Assembly: GCF_030294945.1 (NCBI RefSeq)
Contig: NZ_AP018448.1
Location: forward strand, 9,830,501 to 9,894,500
From: Streptomyces graminofaciens
GTDB lineage: Bacteria > Actinomycetota > Actinomycetes > Streptomycetales > Streptomycetaceae
Length of the DNA: 64,000 nucleotides
Direction: 5' to 3'
Of this stretch, positions 59,746 through 64,000 are shown piece after piece (within the stretch, counting starts at the first letter, position 1; every line of letters starts with the position of its first letter). A program made the position numbers and the translations under genes. The notes below the pieces were generated by a model. That model did no database searches. It was not told the origin of the DNA and saw nothing but the letters and a program-made list of their open reading frames with translations.

Positions 59746-60537
59746 ATGAGCGATGTTCTGGAGCTGGAGGACGTATCCGTGGTCCGCGAGGGCCGGGCTC
59801 TGGTGGACCAGGTCTCCTGGTCGGTCAAGGAGGGCGAGCGCTGGGTCATCCTCGGCCCGAACGGCGCGGGCAAGACCACCCTCCTGAACGTCGCGTCCAG
59901 CTACGTCTACCCCAGCAAGGGCACCGCCACCATCCTCGGCGACACCCTCGGCAAGGTCGACGTCTTCGAACTGCGCCCCCGCATCGGCATGGCGGGCATC
60001 GCCATGGCCGAGAAGCTCCCCAGGCGCCAGACCGTCCTGCAGACCGTACTGACCGCCGCGTACGGCATGACGGCCACCTGGAACGAGGACTACGACGACA
60101 TCGACGAGCGGCGCGCCCGCGCGTTCCTCGACCGCCTAGGCATGACCGACTACGTGGACCGCAGGTTCGGCACGCTCTCCGAGGGCGAGCGCAAGCGCAC
60201 CCTCATCGCCCGCGCCCTGATGGTCGACCCCGAGCTGCTCCTCCTCGACGAGCCCGCCGCCGGCCTCGACCTCGGCGGCCGCGAGGACCTCGTACGCCGT
60301 CTCGGCCGCCTCGCCCGCGACCCCATCGCCCCCTCCATGATCATGGTCACGCACCACGTCGAGGAGATCCCTCCGGGCTTCACCCACGTCCTGATGATCC
60401 GCCAGGGCAAGGTCCTCGCCGCGGGCCCGCTGGAGCTTGAGCTCACCTCCCGCAACCTCTCCCTCTGCTTCGGCCTCCCGCTCGTCGTCGACCAGCTCGG
60501 CGAGCGCTGGACCGCCCACGGCCTGCCCCTCTCCTGA
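59746..60537 (+). CDS. single ABC ATPase without permease
   Basis: 263 aa. Walker A GPNGAGKTT at residues 38-46, signature LSEGERKRT instead of LSGGQ, Walker B LLLLDEPAAGLD and the His switch MVTHHVEE. The variant signature and order resemble YlmA/ModF-like stand-alone ATPases. No membrane partner is encoded nearby, so it may work with a distant permease or act on other targets. The start ATG follows AGGGGAGACAGCGCGCTC. A weak 10-bp hairpin (60571-60617) follows. Confidence 0.85.
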   Translation: MSDVLELEDVSVVREGRALVDQVSWSVKEGERWVILGPNGAGKTTLLNVASSYVYPSKGTATILGDTLGKVDVFELRPRIGMAGIAMAEKLPRRQTVLQTVLTAAYGMTATWNEDYDDIDERRARAFLDRLGMTDYVDRRFGTLSEGERKRTLIARALMVDPELLLLDEPAAGLDLGGREDLVRRLGRLARDPIAPSMIMVTHHVEEIPPGFTHVLMIRQGKVLAAGPLELELTSRNLSLCFGLPLVVDQLGERWTAHGLPLS

Positions 60538-60702
60538 CCCGAATCCTCCGACGCCGCCCGCCCTCCCGACAGTCGGTTGCGCTCCTGGCCTCCAACCCGG
60601 CACGCGTGCAACCGACTTGAGGCGGCCCCGAGGGCTTCCTTCACGTGATCTTCTGACCGTGCGCTCTGTTCGGGGGGACGATCGCGGTCCTACCATGACC
60701 AG

Positions 60703-61134
60703 GTGGACGACATCGACGCATGGGTGTGGTGGCTGATCGGCGCGGCCGGGCTCGGGATCGCCCTCGTCGTGACCGCGATGCCGGAACTGGGCATGCTCGC
60801 CCTGGGCGCCGTCGCCGGCGCCGTGACCGCGGGGCTGGGCGGTGGGGTCGTACTCCAAGTCGTCGTCTTCGCCGTCGTATCGGTGGCGCTCATCGCCGTC
60901 GTACGGCCCATCGCGGCCCGGCACAGAACGCAACGACCTCAACTGGCCACCGGCATCGACGCGTTGAAGGGCAAACACGCCGTCGTACTGGAACGGGTCG
61001 ACGGTTCGGGCGGCCGGATCAAACTCAACGGAGAGGTCTGGTCGGCCCGCGCCCTCGACGGCGGACAGGCCTACGAGGTGGGGCAGGAAGTGGACGTCGT
61101 GGACATCGAGGGAGCCACGGCGATCGTCATGTGA
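60703..61134 (+). CDS. NfeD family membrane protein
   Basis: 143 aa from GTG 60703. Two or three membrane helices (about residues 8-58) then a C-terminal OB-fold NfeD domain (GKHAVVLERVDGSGGRIKLN through GQEVDVVDIEGATAIV). NfeD proteins partner with SPFH proteins, and the next gene 158 nt downstream is one. It lacks the N-terminal ClpP-like protease of long NfeD forms. The pair probably organises membrane microdomains. Confidence 0.88.
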   Translation: MDDIDAWVWWLIGAAGLGIALVVTAMPELGMLALGAVAGAVTAGLGGGVVLQVVVFAVVSVALIAVVRPIAARHRTQRPQLATGIDALKGKHAVVLERVDGSGGRIKLNGEVWSARALDGGQAYEVGQEVDVVDIEGATAIVM

Positions 61135-61218
61135 CCTCGGACGACGTGGTCACGTCGTGATGACGCAATGCGACGAACGGCCCACCTGGCAGGCACTGTT
61201 CTGCCAGACTCGACGAAC

Positions 61219-61253
61219 AAGATCTTCAACAGGTCCGACAGACATAAGATCTT
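61219..61253. promoter_or_regulatory. paired AAGATCTT palindromes before the SPFH gene
   Basis: AAGATCTT occurs at 61219-61226 and 61246-61253, each followed by C. The second overlaps a -10-like TAAGAT (61245-61250). They could be operator sites. Confidence 0.4.
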
Positions 61254-61292
61254 CTGGAAGCGTCAACGCGGAGAAGGGCACGGGGAGCAACG

Positions 61293-62231
61293 ATGGAACC
61301 GATCATCATCGTCCTGATCATTCTGGTGGTGTTGGTCTTCATCGCCCTGATCAAGACCATCCAGGTCATCCCACAGGCAAGCGCGGCGATCGTCGAGCGC
61401 TTCGGCCGCTACACCCGCACGCTCAACGCGGGCCTCAACATCGTCGTCCCGTTCATCGACTCCATCCGCAACCGCATCGACCTGCGTGAACAGGTCGTGC
61501 CTTTCCCGCCCCAGCCGGTGATCACCCAGGACAACCTGGTCGTGAACATCGACACGGTCATCTACTACCAGGTCACCGACGCCCGCGCGGCCACGTACGA
61601 GGTCGCCAGCTACATCCAGGCGATCGAGCAGCTCACCGTCACCACGCTCCGCAACATCATCGGTGGCATGGACCTGGAGCGGACCCTGACCTCCCGCGAG
61701 GAGATCAACGCGGCCCTGCGCGGCGTCCTCGACGAGGCCACCGGCAAATGGGGCATCCGGGTCAACCGCGTCGAGCTGAAGGCGATCGAGCCGCCCACCT
61801 CCATCCAGGACTCGATGGAGAAGCAGATGCGCGCCGACCGTGACAAGCGCGCCGCGATCCTCACCGCCGAAGGTACGCGCCAGGCGGCGATCCTGACGGC
61901 CGAGGGTGAGAAGCAGTCCCAGATCCTGCGCGCAGAAGGTGAGGCCAAGGCCGCCGCCCTGCGCGCCGAGGGCGAGGCCCAGGCCGTCCGCACGGTGTTC
62001 GAGGCCATCCACGCCGGCGACCCCGACCAGAAGCTCCTCTCCTACCAGTACCTCCAGATGCTCCCGAAGATCGCCGAGGGCGACGCCAACAAGCTCTGGA
62101 TCGTCCCCAGCGAGATCGGCGACGCCCTCAAGGGCCTCTCCGGTGCCATGGGCAACTTCGGTTCCCTGGGCGGCGGTTCGGGAGGCAAGAGCGACAGCGA
62201 CCGCCGAGAGAAGCCGTCGATCACCGACTGA
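61293..62231 (+). CDS. SPFH/Band 7 membrane protein
   Basis: 312 aa. One N-terminal membrane helix (about residues 2-24), then the SPFH domain: VIPQASAAIVERFGRYTRTL, NLVVNIDTVIYYQVTD, and ISVNRVELKAIEP-like GIRVNRVELKAIEPP. A long Glu/Ala coiled coil follows (AAILTAEGTRQAAILTAEGE and repeats AEGEAKAAALRAEGEAQ), and a Gly/Ser tail. Resembles QmcA and slipins, which form large rings in the membrane. Pairs with the NfeD gene upstream. A very strong terminator follows. Confidence 0.93.
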   Translation: MEPIIIVLIILVVLVFIALIKTIQVIPQASAAIVERFGRYTRTLNAGLNIVVPFIDSIRNRIDLREQVVPFPPQPVITQDNLVVNIDTVIYYQVTDARAATYEVASYIQAIEQLTVTTLRNIIGGMDLERTLTSREEINAALRGVLDEATGKWGIRVNRVELKAIEPPTSIQDSMEKQMRADRDKRAAILTAEGTRQAAILTAEGEKQSQILRAEGEAKAAALRAEGEAQAVRTVFEAIHAGDPDQKLLSYQYLQMLPKIAEGDANKLWIVPSEIGDALKGLSGAMGNFGSLGGGSGGKSDSDRREKPSITD

Positions 62232-62247
62232 CAGCCCGATGCCCGTT

Positions 62248-62294
62248 ACGTGCCTGGGGGCCACCTTCGTCGAGAAGGTGGCCCCCAGGCACGT
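62248..62294. terminator. bidirectional terminator between SPFH and HNH genes
   Basis: A perfect 21-bp stem (62248-62268 with 62274-62294) and 5-nt loop, the longest perfect hairpin in the window. Confidence 0.9.
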
Positions 62295-62308
62295 GTGCAC
62301 GCATACTG

Positions 62309-62815
62309 CTACGCCGCAGGCTGTGCCAGCCAGTCCGGGAGCGCGTCGAAGTCGTCCCGGCCCAGCGCCAGCAGCATCGCGTCCGCCGGCGTCGGCTCGA
62401 ACGGCTGTCGCAGCAGCGGCATCCCCGCCTCGTCCGGAGTCCGGTTCGCCTTGCGGTGATTGTCCTCCGCGCACGACGCAACCGTGTTCAGCCAGCTGTC
62501 CGCACCACCCTGCGACCGCGGCAGCACATGGTCCACGGTCGTCGCCCGCCTGCCGCAGTACGCGCACCTGTGCCTGTCCCGCACAAGAACGCCCCGCCTG
62601 GACCACGGGGCTTGTCTTCGGAAGGGCACGCGTACATACCTGCAGAGCCTGATCACCCGGGGCGCCGGTATGTCGACCGCGGCTCCGCGCATGCGCAGTT
62701 CGGGGTGGGACTGCTCGACGACGGCCTTGTCCTGCAGTACCAGAACGACGGCTCTGTTCAGAGTCACCGTCGACAGCGGCTCGAAGCTCGCGTTGAGTAC
62801 CAGCGTGTCCCGCAT
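62309..62815 (-). CDS. HNH endonuclease family protein
   Basis: 168 aa from ATG 62815 (GGTGGGCTGGA upstream). Begins RDTLVLNASFEPLSTV, usual for this actinobacterial HNH group. The HNH core has CAYCGRRATTVDHVLPRSQG and NTVASCAEDNHRK, with two Cys pairs for zinc and the catalytic His. Such genes are chromosomal and widespread in actinobacteria; the target is unknown and no methylase accompanies it. Confidence 0.88.
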   Translation of the reverse strand: MRDTLVLNASFEPLSTVTLNRAVVLVLQDKAVVEQSHPELRMRGAAVDIPAPRVIRLCRYVRVPFRRQAPWSRRGVLVRDRHRCAYCGRRATTVDHVLPRSQGGADSWLNTVASCAEDNHRKANRTPDEAGMPLLRQPFEPTPADAMLLALGRDDFDALPDWLAQPAA

Positions 62816-62967
62816 TCCAGCCCACCTCCGTGCAATCGGCCCACCCCCTGGCGGGCTTGGATCAACTCTGGCCGGGCACGCCGAGATGGACAACGCAATA
62901 AAAATGCCCGTCTCTGATCACTTCCATGACCAGAGGCGGGCAAACGTTCAATGAACGTCCGGCTTCG

Positions 62968-63507
62968 TTACTTTTCCGCTACAGCCGCGTACTCACCGAT
63001 GATCTGGGTGCGCGCCAGCGTGTGGAACCGCAGGTTGAAGCCGACGACAGCGGGCGAGGCGTCCGAGTCCGGACCGAGCTTCTCCTGGTCCACGGCGTAC
63101 ACCGTGAACACATAGCGGTGCGCCGGGTCCCCGGGCGGCGGCGCGGCACCGCCGAAGTCCTTGGACCCGTAGTCGTTGCGTGCCTGGACCGCGCCCTCCG
63201 GCAACCCCTCGAACTTGCCCGAACCGGCGCCGGCCGGCAGCTCGGTCACGGTCGCGGGGATGTCGAACAGGACCCAGTGCCAGAACCCGCTCCCCGTGGG
63301 GGCGTCCGGGTCGTAGCACGTCACGGCGAAGCTCTTGGTCTCGGGCGGGAAGCCCTCCCAGCGCAGCTGCGGCGAGGTGTTCCCGGCCGCGTGGACCTGA
63401 GCGTCCTTGAGCGTCGCACCCTCCTCGACGTCCTCGCTCGTCACCGTGAACGACGGTACGACCGGATGGAAATCATGGGGAAGCGGCGGCCTCTTCAGCT
63501 CGGTCAC
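62968..63507 (-). CDS. YbhB/YbcL family Raf-kinase-inhibitor-like protein
   Basis: 179 aa from GTG 63507 with a strong AGGAGG. PEBP fold motifs: [40 protein letters not shown], and the GPAPPxGD-like [20 protein letters not shown]. No signal peptide. Bacterial PEBP proteins bind small anionic ligands; the biological role is not settled. Confidence 0.92.
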   Translation of the reverse strand: MTELKRPPLPHDFHPVVPSFTVTSEDVEEGATLKDAQVHAAGNTSPQLRWEGFPPETKSFAVTCYDPDAPTGSGFWHWVLFDIPATVTELPAGAGSGKFEGLPEGAVQARNDYGSKDFGGAAPPPGDPAHRYVFTVYAVDQEKLGPDSDASPAVVGFNLRFHTLARTQIIGEYAAVAEK

Positions 63508-63553
63508 TTTGGTACCTCCTGGTCAGTCTGGTCGAACTGGAACCCCTGTAACC

Positions 63554-64000
63554 CTAGAACCAGCTGCGCTTGCTGCCGACTTCCGACAGCCACTGGTTCA
63601 GGTACGCCGCCCAGTCGGTGCTCGGGTAGTCGTGCAGCCCCACCTTGAACGCGCGGAACGAGTCGCTGCCCTCGCTGAACAGACCCGGCTTCTTGTCCAT
63701 CTCCAGCACCACGTCCATCTCGTGATCGTCGGCGACGAAGCTCAACTCGACCTGGTTGAGGCCGTGGTACTGCTGCGGCGGGAAGAACTCGATCTCCTGG
63801 TAGAACGGCAGCTTCTGCCGCGTCCCCCGGATGTGACCGCGCTCCATGTCCGCGTTCTTGAAGCGGAAGCCCAGCTGCACGAAGGCGTCGAGGATCGCCT
63901 GCTGCGCCGGCAGCGGGTGCACATTGATCGGGTCCAGGTCACCCGAGTCGACCGCACGCGCGATCTCCAGCTCGGTGGTCACACCGATGTGCATCCCCGG
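63554..64000 (-). CDS. spo0M: sporulation-control protein Spo0M, N-terminal part beyond the window
   Basis: The frame is open to the window edge; only the last ~149 residues are seen. QYHGLNQVELSFVADDHEMD and the end DWAAYLNQWLSEVG match the C-terminal half of Spo0M (arrestin-like fold). In Bacillus, Spo0M affects sporulation phosphorelay and cell division; the Streptomyces role is unclear. Upstream start not visible. Confidence 0.82.
   Translation of the reverse strand, partial: PGMHIGVTTELEIARAVDSGDLDPINVHPLPAQQAILDAFVQLGFRFKNADMERGHIRGTRQKLPFYQEIEFFPPQQYHGLNQVELSFVADDHEMDVVLEMDKKPGLFSEGSDSFRAFKVGLHDYPSTDWAAYLNQWLSEVGSKRSWF

Noticed and set aside
1..64000. tRNA, rRNA, prophage or integrative element genes.
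   Set aside because: No cloverleaf, rRNA core, integrase or phage gene was recognised on either strand.

Overview
The window is a very GC-rich, densely packed stretch of actinobacterial chromosome. Strong GC bias at third codon positions gives long false open frames on the opposite strands. GTG and TTG starts, 4-nt stop/start overlaps, GAGGAGG ribosome sites, a chaplin, a Gbn-type nucleoid protein, the start of a Spo0M gene and IS630-like CTAG mini-elements all point to Streptomyces. From memory, the gene order resembles the core region of S. coelicolor from gbn (SCO1839) to spo0M. I see no prophage, CRISPR array, rRNA or tRNA gene.

Layout. 1-1322: 3' part of an ABC-F ATPase. 1302-1901: a GATC-rich region and gbn. 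2027-2818: enoyl-CoA hydratase-like protein. 2853-6070: an Asp23/Gls24-AmaP envelope-stress locus with a divergent Asp23-like gene. 6156-8710: an SDR protein and a GH15 hydrolase. 8825-11333: a translationally coupled solute symporter, ECF sigma factor and small membrane protein. 11501-14156: DUF3311, CstA and YbdD (pyruvate/peptide uptake type). 14371-17640: a hypothetical protein, SURF1, a Cys-rich protein and a DEDDh exonuclease with a BRCT domain. 17880-22113: a four-gene catabolic-looking operon (acetoacetate decarboxylase-like, SDR, two amidohydrolases). 22227-23770: a fatty-acid hydroxylase and lysoplasmalogenase pair. 23882-29736: CopD, a CoA-transferase and two secreted subtilases.

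30141-33504: DUF485 and acetate symporter, MoaA and a small Cys protein. 33724-38963: DUF3099, a GlsB-like protein, TyrS and the TldE/TldD pair. 39249-41172: a SEC-C protein, then a PIN toxin behind a broken antitoxin. 41333-42810: FabG and InhA (fatty acid synthesis). 42977-46591: a small secreted protein, a FadR-type regulator divergent from a CynX/NimT transporter with its 38-aa companion, a small membrane protein and a SixA-like phosphatase. 46641-46821: a mini-element inserted in the loop of a terminator. 46865-53835: SerB, a large proline-rich membrane protein, an FHA-FHA-ABCG transporter and a secreted SLT-like protein. 54132-57924: a QueA-like enzyme with an SDR, and a GAF histidine kinase with its response regulator. 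58091-59595: chaplin ChpE, a decayed secreted-protein gene and a hypothetical protein. 59746-64000: a lone ABC ATPase, an NfeD/SPFH pair, an HNH nuclease, a PEBP-like protein and the C-terminal part of Spo0M.

Themes. Envelope homeostasis recurs (Asp23/AmaP, SPFH/NfeD, FHA-ABC, SLT, GlsB, chaplin), as does uptake of small carboxylates (two symporters, CstA). The most unusual points are the GATC cluster before gbn, the mini-element inside a terminator, the intact PIN toxin behind a doubly broken antitoxin, the possible ether-lipid gene pair, and the symporter-sigma factor coupling.
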